Assembly: GCF_048571125.1 (NCBI RefSeq)
Contig: NZ_CP182343.1
Span: 2,232,001-2,296,000, forward strand
Reading direction: 5' to 3'
Origin: Arcobacter siniprincipis
GTDB taxonomy: Bacteria; Campylobacterota; Campylobacteria; Campylobacterales; Arcobacteraceae
DNA: 64,000 bases
Position numbers and translations under genes: made by a program. Numbering within the stretch: position 1 is the first letter of the stretch; every line of letters begins with the position of its first letter. Below the pieces are notes generated by a model, which saw only the letters and a program-made list of their open reading frames with translations, made no database searches and was not told the origin of the DNA. Shown one piece after another: positions 24,464 through 32,904 of this stretch.

Positions 24464-24793
24464 ATGGATGGCAAAATGATAGTAACTTATAAAATACTTT
24501 GCAAAAATGACTTCAACTTAGAACTCACCTTAGAAAAACTATTTTCAAATGAAAAGATATCAAAGATGATAAAAAGTGAATTTGCAAAAGGAATTAGAAA
24601 TGTTGATATTATTACAAAAGAGAGTGATACAAAGATCAAGATAGAAACACAAAAAGAGTTATATCAATTTGAAGTAAACAAAGATGATTTTGCAGATTTA
24701 ATATCACTTGCTGAAGAAGATGCAAAGACAAGAAAACTTACAAAAAAAGATTGTGCAGATATTGAACTTGTGAATATAGAAACTATAGATTAA
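24464..24793 (+). CDS. Hypothetical protein, 109 residues
   Basis: ATG at 24464 with AAAAGGAC upstream. The product is acidic and lysine-rich, without signal peptide or membrane helix: MIVTYKILCKNDFNLELTLEK in front, ITKESDTKIKIETQKELYQF in the middle, and DCADIELVNIETID at the end. I do not recognise a family. Its last 14 codons reappear with 36 of 42 bases identical at 27171-27212 as an orphan fragment. It ends 4 bases into the convergent gene at 24790. Confidence 0.7.
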   Translation: MDGKMIVTYKILCKNDFNLELTLEKLFSNEKISKMIKSEFAKGIRNVDIITKESDTKIKIETQKELYQFEVNKDDFADLISLAEEDAKTRKLTKKDCADIELVNIETID

Positions 24794-25251
24794 TCTTTAT
24801 TTTTACTAATAAACTCTTCTAGGGCAGAACTTTTTATAGGTATTTTTTTTGTAAATTTAACTATATCTTTATCAATTGGCATACCGCCTATTTTACTTTG
24901 CATTAAATCTATGTATAAAAAGTCATTATTTAGAGAAAATCGCGCGTAGTTGTAATAGACTTTTGCTTCTTTATCTATCTCATCAAATTTTATTGTTTCT
25001 AATCTCAAAGAAGTATAATCAAGCTTCCCTTTTCCTTCTACCAAAGTAAATATAAAATAAGGAAATAGATTTGGATTTAGGTTCTCTTCACTTATTTTTA
25101 TCTCAAATTCCTTAACAAACATATCATTTACAACTTTTGCAAAATAATCTGGATGAATTTGTCCTATTCCTTTTAATACTTCACTATTGATAAATTCATA
25201 TATCAAAGATAAGTTTTCATTTATAAAATTTTTTAATTTATTATCTTGCAT
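24790..25251 (-). CDS. Hypothetical protein, 153 residues
   Basis: Starts with MQDNKLKNFINENLSLIYEF, a helical N-terminus, then a mainly strand-forming section (KLDYTSLRLETIKFDEID; AKVYYNYARFSLNNDFLYIDL) and a Lys-rich C-terminus. No signal peptide, membrane helix or cysteine motif. No family recognised. The stop overlaps that of the convergent gene at 24464-24793 by 4 bases, so the two share an end but not an mRNA. Confidence 0.65.
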   Translation of the reverse strand: MQDNKLKNFINENLSLIYEFINSEVLKGIGQIHPDYFAKVVNDMFVKEFEIKISEENLNPNLFPYFIFTLVEGKGKLDYTSLRLETIKFDEIDKEAKVYYNYARFSLNNDFLYIDLMQSKIGGMPIDKDIVKFTKKIPIKSSALEEFISKNKD

Positions 25252-25434
25252 TTATTCTTCCTATATAATAAGTTCGTCATAATAATTAATTAAAACTTAT
25301 ATTAGAATAAGTAACTACAAAATCTAAAATTTATTTTTGACTTAATAAAAATTTCTAAATCTTATTGTTGTTATGTATTTCAAGTAGTTATGTTAAAAGT
25401 ATTAATAAATAAAAATTAATGGACGAATATAAAT

Positions 25435-27138
25435 ATGAAAGAAAATTCTATAAAAAAAATAGATACATTTGATGAACTTGCAAAAGTAAGTGATTACTCT
25501 TTTGTAGAGAATCTTAATTGTGACCCTGATGCAAAATCCAATACAGATAATAAAACACCAAGAGAGGTTTTTAGTGGACACTATGTGCCAGTAGAGCCTA
25601 CTGCTTTAAAAGAGCCTATATATATTTCTCACAGTACTAACTTTTTTAAAGAATTAGGCTTTACACAAAATCTAATAAAATCAAAAGAATTTATCAAAAT
25701 GTTTTCTGGTGATATTTCAGATGTTCCTAGACCTATGAAAAATCTAGGATGGGCAACTGGATATGCCCTATCTATATATGGGAGTGAGTATTATGCACAG
25801 TGCCCTTTTCAAACAGGAAATGGCTATGGTGATGGTAGAGCTATTTCAGTTCTTGAAGCTGTTATAAATGGCAAAAGATGGGAATTTCAATTAAAAGGTG
25901 GTGGAAGAACACCTTATTGTAGAGGTGCTGATGGTCGGGCAGTTTTAAGATCAAGTGTTCGTGAGTTTTTAGCTCAAGAGCATATGCACTCTTTAGGTAT
26001 TCATACATCAAGGTCTTTGACTCTATTTACCTCTAAGAAAGAACAGGTATCAAGACCTTGGTTTAGGGGAAATTCTTACTCAAAAGACCCTGAAGTTATG
26101 ATTGAAGAAGATGTTGCAATAACAACTAGAGTAGCACCTTCATTTATCCGTGTGGGACAACTTGAACTTTTTGGAAGACGTGCTAGAAAAAATGAACACC
26201 CAAAAGCTTTAGAAGAGTTAGAAATGCTAGTTTTACATTTGATTGATAGAGAGTATAGTGAGGTAATCAACGAAAATTTAAAGTTAAAAGAAAAAATCAT
26301 TTTATTAGCATCTGAGTTTAAAAATCGCCTTACTTCTTTAGTGGCTAACTGGATACGAGTGGGATATTGTCAAGGTAACTTCAACAGTGATAACTGTGCA
26401 GCAGGAGGCTTTACACTAGATTACGGACCATTTGGCTTCATTGATATGTTTGACCCTAAATATCAATCTTGGACAGGTGGAGGATTGCATTTTTCATTTT
26501 TCAATCAACCCCAAGCCGCCTATAAAAATTTTCAATCATTTTGTAGTGCTTTAAAACCGCTACTTAATTCATACCCTGATACTCTGAAAGAGCTTGAAAA
26601 GATTGAAAACAGTTTTCCTTTAGCTATGCAAGAAGAAATTGATAACATGTGGGCTAAAAAGCTAGGAATAAGTAAATTTGACTTGGAGTTATTTTCTGAA
26701 CTTATTGATCTTATGTTAGAGACTAAAGTTGATTACACTATATTTTTTAGGGAACTTTCAAATATACCTGAGAATGTCAAAGCACTTAGAAAAAGTTTTT
26801 ATAGTGCTGATTTTGAAAATGGAGATATTAACTCAAAATGGAATACGTGGTTAGAAAAATGGAAATCACATCTAGATATAAGTTCAAAAGAGTCTAAAGA
26901 AAAAGTTTCAAATCAAATGAAACTAACTAATCCAAAATATACTTTAAGAGAGTGGTATTTATTAGAAGCATATCAAGAGGCAGAAAAAGGGAACTATGAC
27001 CTAATCCAAGAGTTACAAGAGATAATGACAAATCCATACACTGAACAAACTAGTGAAATAGAAGAAAAATATTATACAAAAAAACCTCTAGACTTCTTTG
27101 GAATAGCTGGGATATCTCATGTTAGTTGCTCTTCATAG
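25435..27138 (+). CDS. selO: Protein adenylyltransferase SelO (YdiU/UPF0061)
   Basis: 567 residues. Kinase-like SelO signatures are QLKGGGRTPYCRGADGRAVL (nucleotide-binding loop), RSSVREFLAQEHMHSLGI and FNSDNCAAGGFTLDYGPFGF, which parallels the catalytic NTDN...DYGPFGFxDxF block of other SelO proteins. The C-terminus is ISHVSCSS, where some members have a redox CxxC/U element. SelO transfers AMP to Ser/Thr/Tyr residues of proteins during oxidative stress. It is longer than E. coli YdiU (about 480), with an expanded C-terminal helical part. Confidence 0.92.
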   Translation: MKENSIKKIDTFDELAKVSDYSFVENLNCDPDAKSNTDNKTPREVFSGHYVPVEPTALKEPIYISHSTNFFKELGFTQNLIKSKEFIKMFSGDISDVPRPMKNLGWATGYALSIYGSEYYAQCPFQTGNGYGDGRAISVLEAVINGKRWEFQLKGGGRTPYCRGADGRAVLRSSVREFLAQEHMHSLGIHTSRSLTLFTSKKEQVSRPWFRGNSYSKDPEVMIEEDVAITTRVAPSFIRVGQLELFGRRARKNEHPKALEELEMLVLHLIDREYSEVINENLKLKEKIILLASEFKNRLTSLVANWIRVGYCQGNFNSDNCAAGGFTLDYGPFGFIDMFDPKYQSWTGGGLHFSFFNQPQAAYKNFQSFCSALKPLLNSYPDTLKELEKIENSFPLAMQEEIDNMWAKKLGISKFDLELFSELIDLMLETKVDYTIFFRELSNIPENVKALRKSFYSADFENGDINSKWNTWLEKWKSHLDISSKESKEKVSNQMKLTNPKYTLREWYLLEAYQEAEKGNYDLIQELQEIMTNPYTEQTSEIEEKYYTKKPLDFFGIAGISHVSCSS

Positions 27139-27170
27139 ATAAATATTAACTTTCTGATTTATAAATGTAC

Positions 27171-27212
27171 AATGCAGACATAGAACTTATGAATATAGAA
27201 AATATAGATTAA
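27171..27212 (+). pseudogene. 3' fragment of a duplicated copy of the 24464-24793 gene
   Basis: Reads NADIELMNIENID then stop, against CADIELVNIETID at the end of the hypothetical gene 2.4 kb upstream; 36 of 42 bases agree, including the stop codon. No upstream part of the gene is recognisable. A leftover of a duplication that once flanked selO on both sides, or a recombination scar. Confidence 0.6.
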
Positions 27213-27262
27213 ACTATTTAAAGCTATTATTTGGTAATTAATTAAGATAAAGGTTATAGACT

Positions 27263-27661
27263 ATGAGAATATTTCTAGCATTAGTATTTTTAGCTATTTT
27301 TGCATTTGGAGATTTTAAAGGAATTACTCCTAAAATGCTTCAAAATAAAATTGATAAAAATATTATACTTATTGATATCAGAACTCCTCCAGAATGGGAA
27401 GAGCTAGGAATTGTGCCAACAAGTAAGAAAATCATGTTCTTTGATGAAAAGGGAAAGTATGATGTTCAAAGTTGGCTTAATGAATTTTCAAAATATGTAA
27501 AAGATAAAAATCAACCTTTTGTTCTAATATGTAGGTCTGGAAATAGAACAAGTTTAGTTGGTGAATTTTTATCTAAACAAATGGGATATAAAAATGTCTT
27601 TCATTTAGAGCATGGTATTAAATCATGGATAAAAGAAAATAGAAAAATAGAAAAAAATTAA
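27263..27661 (+). CDS. Periplasmic rhodanese-like protein
   Basis: 132 residues with a signal peptide (MRIFLALVFLAIFAFG). ILIDIRTPPEWEELGIV is the rhodanese CH2A region, and the active loop VLICRSGNRTSLVG has Cys at about residue 90 in CRSGNR. A six-residue loop fits sulfurtransferases rather than Cdc25-like phosphatases. It could carry persulfide sulfur or deal with thiosulfate or cyanide in the periplasm. A single-gene unit as far as spacing shows. Confidence 0.9.
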   Translation: MRIFLALVFLAIFAFGDFKGITPKMLQNKIDKNIILIDIRTPPEWEELGIVPTSKKIMFFDEKGKYDVQSWLNEFSKYVKDKNQPFVLICRSGNRTSLVGEFLSKQMGYKNVFHLEHGIKSWIKENRKIEKN

Positions 27662-27701
27662 AATACTAATAAATTACATATAATTTGAGGAGATTTGCTT
27701 T

Positions 27702-28568
27702 TTGAAAGATATAAAAGTCCAAGGGATGATTCTTGCTGCATTAGGAGTATTTATCATAAGTTTTGATGCGCTTTTAGTAAGACTTGCTAATGTGGATGCA
27801 TCTGTTATTTCCTTTTATAGAGGTCTTTTTATGGGAATAAGTATGCTAATTCTTTGGAGACGGAGTAGTAGTAAGTCCTGGATTCCTGTCAATAAAATAG
27901 AGTTTATGAATTTTTCTTTTTTGGTCATACTCTCTGCTTTGGGAACTTGTCTTTTTGTCTTTTCTGTAAAATATACAGCTGCTGCAAATACCGTCGTACT
28001 TTTAGCGACTTCCTCTTTCTTTGCAGCCATATTTAGTTATCTATTACTAAAAGAGAAAATCAAAAAGCAAACAGTTATTGCAATAGTAGTCTCTTTTGTA
28101 GGTGTATTTATTGTCTTTGGAAACTCCTTTACATTTACAGGAAACTATATAGGAGACCTGCTTGGTGTAGCTTTAGCTATAACTATGGGTATGGAGCTTA
28201 CTTTATTTAGAAAGTATGGACATTTTCCTACAATGCTCGTCATCTCTCTTAGTGGTTTTCTTGTTGCTGCTGTTATGTTTGCTTTTAGTGATAAGCTTTT
28301 AGATATCTCTTTAGAATCACTATTTTGGTTAAGCATTATGGGTTTTATTCAAATTCCATTAGCCATGTATTTTATTTTTATCTCAACAAAATATATAACA
28401 TCTGCAGAAGTAAGTCTTTTCACTACCATAGAAACAACAATGGCACCAATCTGGTTATGGCTTTTTCTTAATGAAATTCCACCCAAAATGACAATTATAG
28501 GTGGTGCCTTAGTGATATTTGCCATATTTATAAATGCACTGCCAAGTATAATTAAAAAAAGAAAATAA
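27702..28568 (+). CDS. EamA/DMT family exporter
   Basis: 288 residues with ten predicted membrane helices in two EamA repeats (about 5-140 and 150-285). VSFYRGLFMGISMLIL and LATSSFFAAIFSYLLLKEKI in the first half match IFISTKYITSAEVSLFTTIETTMAPIWLWLF in the second. Initiation is at TTG 27702 with GAGGAG 9 bases upstream; the first ATG is 8 codons later without a ribosome site. The substrate of such drug/metabolite transporters cannot be told from sequence. Confidence 0.9.
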   Translation: MKDIKVQGMILAALGVFIISFDALLVRLANVDASVISFYRGLFMGISMLILWRRSSSKSWIPVNKIEFMNFSFLVILSALGTCLFVFSVKYTAAANTVVLLATSSFFAAIFSYLLLKEKIKKQTVIAIVVSFVGVFIVFGNSFTFTGNYIGDLLGVALAITMGMELTLFRKYGHFPTMLVISLSGFLVAAVMFAFSDKLLDISLESLFWLSIMGFIQIPLAMYFIFISTKYITSAEVSLFTTIETTMAPIWLWLFLNEIPPKMTIIGGALVIFAIFINALPSIIKKRK

Positions 28569-28677
28569 AACTCATTTTAAGCATATTTTCTCTTCATTTA
28601 TTTTCTCATTAGTATTTAAAATAATTAGATATACTGTTGCAAAACTTTGATAATAAGGAATAAAATGAGAAAATATA

Positions 28678-29166
28678 ATGTCTAGTGAAATGATAATTAG
28701 TTCCTTATCTCAAGTGTGGCACTTAATACCTATAGTGATTTTTATTTTTGTTTTTAAAAAATTCATGGGTAATAAAGGCAAAAAATACAAAATAAATATA
28801 AATGAAGAGTATGAAAAGAAAGGCCAAAGCTTAGAGTTCCGTACAATAGAAAAATACGAAAAACTAGGCTTTAACACAATACACAATCAAGCCCCAGAGA
28901 TTGAAGAACAAGGTATAGATATAATTTGCACTAAAGATGAACAAACATACCTAATAAAATGCAATAACAACTCCAAATCAAAATCAATCACATCAGAAGA
29001 TATAAAAACCTTTCATAAAAATGCAATAGAATATGTCAAAACAAATAATCTAGAAGAAAAAAATGTGAAATTTAGATATGTAATACACTATGAGGATGCA
29101 TTAGATAAGTCTGCAAGGAACATACTAAAAGATGATACTTACAATTGTAAGTATGTGATTATATAA
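28678..29166 (+). CDS. Membrane-anchored Mrr-like restriction endonuclease-fold protein
   Basis: 162 residues. One membrane helix at about 10-29 is followed by a restriction-endonuclease (Mrr_cat-like) domain: LEFRTIEKYEKLGFNTI, EEQGIDIICTKDEQTYLIKCNN, and FHKNAIEYVKTNN. The Asp in GIDII and Lys in LIKC align with the family's D...QxK active site, but the Gln position is Leu, so activity is uncertain. A six-codon upstream frame (28665-28685) with its own AAGGAA overlaps the ATG. The role is unknown; these solitary proteins are widespread. Confidence 0.72.
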   Translation: MSSEMIISSLSQVWHLIPIVIFIFVFKKFMGNKGKKYKININEEYEKKGQSLEFRTIEKYEKLGFNTIHNQAPEIEEQGIDIICTKDEQTYLIKCNNNSKSKSITSEDIKTFHKNAIEYVKTNNLEEKNVKFRYVIHYEDALDKSARNILKDDTYNCKYVII

Positions 29167-29186
29167 AAGTTAATTGCAATTAAAAC

Positions 29187-29230
29187 TTGACATAAGTAAA
29201 AAACTTATACTATAATACTATAGTATTATA
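29187..29230 (+). promoter_or_regulatory. Promoter and palindromic operator of the toxin-antitoxin pair
   Basis: TTGACA at 29187-29192 and TATAAT at 29211-29216, spaced 18 bases. The -10 lies inside a perfect 20-bp palindrome (29211-29230, half-site TATAATACTA), the expected operator for the antitoxin or the toxin-antitoxin complex. The AAGGAG ribosome site follows directly. Confidence 0.8.
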
Positions 29231-29241
29231 AGGAGTGAATT

Positions 29242-29490
29242 ATGGTAGCAATTAGAGAAACAACTAGTATAAAATTAGATAAGCATACAAAAGAAGAAGC
29301 AAAAAAGGTTTTTGCACAACTAGGTATTAGCATGGGAGATGCTGTAAATATGTTTCTTACACAAGTAACATTAAATAATGGTATCCCTTTTGAAATTAAA
29401 ATACCAAATAAAGAAACAAAATCTGTAATGAAAGATATTTTAGAGAATAAAAATATTGAAGAATTAGACTTAAATGAGTTAAAAAAATAA
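29242..29490 (+). CDS. RelB/DinJ-family antitoxin
   Basis: 82 residues. The N-terminal part (RETTSIKLDKHTKEEAKKVFAQLGISMGDAVNMFL) is the ribbon-helix-helix DNA-binding fold of RelB/DinJ antitoxins. The C-terminal part (KDILENKNIEELDLNELKK) is the toxin-wrapping tail. It should neutralise the YafQ-like toxin encoded next, with stop and start sharing bases at 29490, and repress the operon through the palindrome at 29211-29230. Confidence 0.93.
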   Translation: MVAIRETTSIKLDKHTKEEAKKVFAQLGISMGDAVNMFLTQVTLNNGIPFEIKIPNKETKSVMKDILENKNIEELDLNELKK

Positions 29491-29756
29491 TGACTCTTTT
29501 TCGTCATAAAAAATTTATCAATGACTTAAAAAAAGCCAACTTATCAAACTCTCAATTTGAAAAGATGATTAAATACTTTAATCTACTATTAGAAGAAAAA
29601 GAACTACCAACAGAAGCAATTGGCCATCCACTAAATGGGGAATGGAAAGATTTCAGAGAATTCCACTTAGGTGGAGATATGTTAGTAATCTATCATAGAA
29701 GCGAAGATAAAATAACCTTAGCAAGAATAGGAACACATAGTCAGCTTTTTAAATAA
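29490..29756 (+). CDS. YafQ-family mRNA interferase toxin (RelE/ParE superfamily)
   Basis: 88 residues with the YafQ pattern: KKFINDLKKANLSNSQFEKM at the start, HPLNGEWKDFREFHLGGDMLVIYHRSEDKITLARIGTHSQLF at the end. The His, Asp and C-terminal His residues (HPL..., GGDMLVIY, GTHSQLF) are those used by YafQ to cut mRNA on the ribosome. Overlap with the antitoxin stop gives translational coupling. Intact by eye, no frameshift. Confidence 0.93.
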   Translation: MTLFRHKKFINDLKKANLSNSQFEKMIKYFNLLLEEKELPTEAIGHPLNGEWKDFREFHLGGDMLVIYHRSEDKITLARIGTHSQLFK

Positions 29757-30130
29757 GCTTTCTCTTGAAAAGATTAAAGCTTTTCGCTCCATACTTTCTT
29801 TAATGTAAAGAAAGTAAGCAAAGAAAACTCAACGGCTTCGAAGCCAAAGGTTCCCTCACTTATTATTTTTACCTTTTCTGCTTGGCTTGTGCTTGCACGC
29901 TCTTTGAGAAAACTCGTTTATTAAAACTTCCATTTTATCCATTCTGGAATTTAGTCGTTTCACTCCAGCATGTAACTTTTAAACACTCAGACAGTTGCCA
30001 ATCTTGTTTAGAAAAGAGAAAAACAAACATTCGGCTTCTGCAGATGTTGAAGGTGTAAGGAAAGATTATTTGTCCGCTAAAGCGGATAGACTAAGTAAGT
30101 AAACTGTCAGTAAATCTTTTTTTATACTTT
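29757..30130. repeat. Gene-free 374-base stretch, candidate dispersed intergenic repeat
   Basis: GC content looks higher than in neighbours and the stretch has no long frame. It holds ACTTTCTTT/AAAGAAAGT (29793-29815), the palindrome GGCTTCGAAGCC (about 29842-29853) and TCCGCT/AGCGGA near 30072-30085. Sequences of this kind (a stem followed by AAGCAAAGAAAA) resemble intergenic repeats seen in several proteobacteria, but the link is from memory and unverified. Short broken peptide frames can be read in it. Confidence 0.35.
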
Positions 30131-30922
30131 TTAATTAATCTGTTCTTCTTCAAAATATTTACCTATTGCATTTTGTATTATATCTTCAAAAAAAGGTTTT
30201 AATTCGTCAAGCTTTTCCATACTATATGAATTATTATATGAAATATTTTGATTTAACATCAATTTTTTAGTATATGCTCTAGGGGAATTCCAATAGTGTA
30301 TCACTTTTTTCCCATTTTCAACTTTTGGACCAAATTTTAATATTTCTGCATGAAATAAAAAAAGTCCATATTCGTCAATTTTCTGGTTTATCAAAGATTT
30401 ATTTGCATAGATAGAAAGATTCTTTGTAACAAATATATTTTTATTCTCTCCAAATTTCATATTTTTTCCATTTACTGTTGGAAAATTTTCTATATAAAAT
30501 AATACATCTAAGTTATTCTTTGTTACTATGTTTAATAATTCATTAAAATGTTCAATAAAATATAAATTTTTTCCTTGATTTTTTATTGAAATAAGTTTTT
30601 CTGTAGGATAAATCATCTCAATATTTTTATAACCTCTTTTTTCTAGTTGACTTTTATATTCACCTTCTATTAATTGATCAACATCCCAATTATTTATTGC
30701 AATAAATTTATGATCACCACTATAAGGTAACAGTGGATTATTGTTGTAAAAATATTCAAATATATTTCCTACATTAGATATAATCCCTATCTTAAAATTT
30801 TTATCAAACTCTTTATTTGCTGAACTCGATGGTTGAGGAGGTAGTGATTCTTGTTTTACGCAACCTGTAATTATAAGAAGTATACCTACTAATAAAATAC
30901 TTTTAAATTTATTTTTTATCAT
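30131..30922 (-). CDS. Hypothetical lipoprotein, 263 residues
   Basis: Start at ATG 30922, supported by GGAG 8 bases upstream; another start 21 bases earlier lacks this. The signal sequence ends in the lipobox IITGC, followed by VKQESLPPQPSSS, a flexible linker. The globular part (about 38-263) has FKIGIISNVGNIFEYFYNN, YFIEHFNELLNIVTK and KKVIHYWNSPRAYTKKL. I do not recognise a family. It overlaps the preceding lipoprotein gene by 14 bases and is thus probably co-expressed. Confidence 0.75.
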   Translation of the reverse strand: MIKNKFKSILLVGILLIITGCVKQESLPPQPSSSANKEFDKNFKIGIISNVGNIFEYFYNNNPLLPYSGDHKFIAINNWDVDQLIEGEYKSQLEKRGYKNIEMIYPTEKLISIKNQGKNLYFIEHFNELLNIVTKNNLDVLFYIENFPTVNGKNMKFGENKNIFVTKNLSIYANKSLINQKIDEYGLFLFHAEILKFGPKVENGKKVIHYWNSPRAYTKKLMLNQNISYNNSYSMEKLDELKPFFEDIIQNAIGKYFEEEQIN

Positions 30923-31334
30923 TTTTGCACTCCATACCCTCAATATACCACTTGTCTAATTTTCCAATATTTAAAACCCCAAGAGTAACAGGTAGTTTTA
31001 TTTGATTAATTTGAACTTTTACTTTTTCATCATTAAAAATAGTAAACATCCCCAAATATTTAGGGATACCATCCATTTGATTATCTATATATATCGTTAA
31101 TCTTGAGTATTTTGGTCTTTGATAATCTTCTCTTACTATATACAGTCCTGATTGATAGCTAGATGCTTTTATAGAAAAACATTTTTTTAAATTTATTTCT
31201 ATATCATCAACTAATTTATTATACTTCAAACTACTATTTTCTGAATATAATAATTCATTAGATATTGTCATACCACAACCTGACATAAAAATAAGTGTAA
31301 AAAATATGAAAATACCTTGTAAAATCTTACTCAA
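30909..31334 (-). CDS. Hypothetical lipoprotein, 141 residues
   Basis: The signal peptide ends in the lipobox FMSGC (Cys20). The mature protein is short and strand-rich (YSRLTIYIDNQMDGIPKYLG; KVQINQIKLPVTLGVLNIG) with two further Cys (KCFSIKAS and GMECKND). No family recognised. It lies first in a two-gene lipoprotein unit. Upstream (31335-31740) I see only AT-rich sequence. Confidence 0.75.
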   Translation of the reverse strand: MSKILQGIFIFFTLIFMSGCGMTISNELLYSENSSLKYNKLVDDIEINLKKCFSIKASSYQSGLYIVREDYQRPKYSRLTIYIDNQMDGIPKYLGMFTIFNDEKVKVQINQIKLPVTLGVLNIGKLDKWYIEGMECKNDKK

Positions 31335-31740
31335 ACTATATCCTTATATTATTATTTATTTATAACTATTATATCAATATATTATTATATTTAATTAAAA
31401 ATATACTTTAGTTATTTATTATTAATTATATAACTTTTAAAATAGTTATAAAAATTAAATTTAATGAGACTAAAATTTCTAAAAATGTTTTCACTACTTA
31501 ATGTATTTTTTAAGTAGTTTAAATGAAAACAAGAAGTTAAGTCTGATAACAATAACTATACTTCATAATCACATATAAAATCAAATCAATGAATATAATT
31601 TTTGAATAGTTCAATGAAAATTGAAAAAATATTATGGGAGTTAACGTCTGTTAATGACTATGATGTTTTTTTGATTTGAAGTAGAAATCTTTAAAAAGTA
31701 TGTTTAGTGATTTGATTTATTTTCGGACGAAAATAAAAAG
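31335..31740. other. AT-rich 406-base gap without a gene
   Basis: No open frame with a ribosome site was found. The only structure is a 10-bp stem TTTATTTTCG/CGAAAATAAA with a 2-base loop at 31716-31737, just past the 3' end of the second tRNA, possibly part of its 3' processing or termination. Confidence 0.5.
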
Positions 31741-31815
31741 TGGCTCCGGCACCTGGGTTCGAACCAGGGACCAAATGATTAACAGTCATCTACTCTACCG
31801 CTGAGCTATGCCGGA
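31741..31815 (-). tRNA. tRNA-Asn (GTT), copy 2
   Basis: 75 bases on the minus strand with a 7-bp acceptor stem (TCCGGCA/TGCCGGA), GTT anticodon in the loop CTGTTAA, T loop GGTTCGAACC, discriminator G, and an encoded CCA. Identical to the copy 33 bases upstream. Confidence 0.97.
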
Positions 31816-31848
31816 ACTTGTATAAAAGGTATTTAAAAAGAAGTTTGA

Positions 31849-31923
31849 TGGCTCCGGCACCTGGGTTCGAACCAGGGACCAAATGATTAACAGTCATCTA
31901 CTCTACCGCTGAGCTATGCCGGA
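31849..31923 (-). tRNA. tRNA-Asn (GTT), copy 1
   Basis: 75 bases, same sequence as the neighbouring copy, with CCA encoded and anticodon GTT. It is nearer to the promoter at 31951-31979, so the two are probably transcribed together. Confidence 0.97.
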
Positions 31924-31950
31924 ATCTTTCTTCTCTTTAAATGGAGTGGA

Positions 31951-31979
31951 AGTATAGTAAAATTTGTTTTTATTGTCAA
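31951..31979 (-). promoter_or_regulatory. Consensus sigma-70 promoter of the tRNA-Asn pair
   Basis: On the minus strand TTGACA (31979-31974) and TATACT (31956-31951) are separated by exactly 17 bases, a near-perfect vegetative promoter located 28 bases before the first tRNA. Confidence 0.85.
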
Positions 31980-31995
31980 GGAATTTTGGGTAAAA

Positions 31996-32904
31996 TTAGC
32001 AAATTTTATAGAAATTTAAGCCTGCGCTATCTACTAGTGAAATTTTTGACATTTCTATTAGCTTTTCTAACTCTTTTTTACTATTTTCATCAAACATATT
32101 ATTGATATCTTCTAAGGTCAAAGGTCGTCTCTCTAACATAGATAATATCTCTTCGCTACTATATGAGTTTATCTGTTTTGGTCTATTTTTATATGCGATA
32201 TTTACGTTTATATTTTCAAATCTTTTTGCTATACTTTCTAGTGTCTCAAAGCTTACTGGTTTGACTTCATAAGCTGGTGGTCTATCAATAGTACCAATAT
32301 CAACTCTATGAGGATTTATCTTTTTAACAGCTTCATATAACAGTTCTATCTCTTCGTCTTTGTCATTTAGATTTTTTACAAAAAGTATCTCTAATACAAA
32401 GCTTTTGTTTGTCTTTTTTCTAAACTCTATCATTGATTCGATTATTTTTTCTATATCGATATTATTGTGAATTCTATCTAGTTTTTTAAAACACTTTTGA
32501 CTTACACAATCAAGTGATAATTTCACTGTATCAAATTTCAATAAAGCATCAAAAATCTTTTTATCATATATAGTACCACCATTTGATAATATCAATGTCT
32601 TAGTATCATTTTTGATTTCATCTATTTTTGTAATTAGTTCATCAAGTTTAGGATAGAGTGTTGGCTCTCCATTTGCAGTGATTGTTATAACATCAATTTT
32701 TGGATGCTTCTCATAAGAGTCTTTAATAGCCTCTAAGACTTCATCTACACTTGGGTATGAATCCATCTTATCAACTGTTTTTGCAGGCTTTAATTCGCAG
32801 TATAAGCAGTCAAAATTACACTGTTTTGTATCAGGGGATAAATCTACTCCCAAAGAGATACCAAATCTTCTTGAGGGAATAGGACCAAAGATTATATTAG
32901 ACAC
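31996..32904 (-). CDS. Radical SAM protein
   Basis: 302 residues. The [4Fe-4S] SAM site is QCNFDCLYCEL (CxxxCxxC, about 28-38), preceded by FGPIPSRRFGISLGVDLSP, a signature of a family of radical SAM proteins related to molybdenum cofactor/pyruvate formate-lyase-activating types. NGEPTLYP is the GGE-like motif for SAM. The C-terminus (RRPLTLEDINNMFD) looks like a small winged helix. The substrate is unknown. It follows hemE directly, with a 1-base overlap at 32904. Confidence 0.9.
   Translation of the reverse strand: MSNIIFGPIPSRRFGISLGVDLSPDTKQCNFDCLYCELKPAKTVDKMDSYPSVDEVLEAIKDSYEKHPKIDVITITANGEPTLYPKLDELITKIDEIKNDTKTLILSNGGTIYDKKIFDALLKFDTVKLSLDCVSQKCFKKLDRIHNNIDIEKIIESMIEFRKKTNKSFVLEILFVKNLNDKDEEIELLYEAVKKINPHRVDIGTIDRPPAYEVKPVSFETLESIAKRFENINVNIAYKNRPKQINSYSSEEILSMLERRPLTLEDINNMFDENSKKELEKLIEMSKISLVDSAGLNFYKIC

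Noticed and set aside
28665..28685. Six-codon leader before the Mrr-like gene as a regulatory peptide
   Set aside because: Too short and without a codon pattern or attenuator hairpin; possibly only a shared ribosome site.
29226..29507. Minus-strand frame over the antitoxin gene
   Set aside because: It mirrors the antitoxin frame, has no ribosome site and no recognisable protein features.
28678..30130. Defence island
   Set aside because: One Mrr-like protein with a doubtful active site and one toxin-antitoxin pair are not enough; flanking genes are metabolic or lipoproteins.
31741..31923. Duplicated tRNA-Asn genes as an integration site
   Set aside because: No integrase, no direct repeat of the tRNA end elsewhere in the window and normal housekeeping genes follow; a simple tandem duplication explains them.
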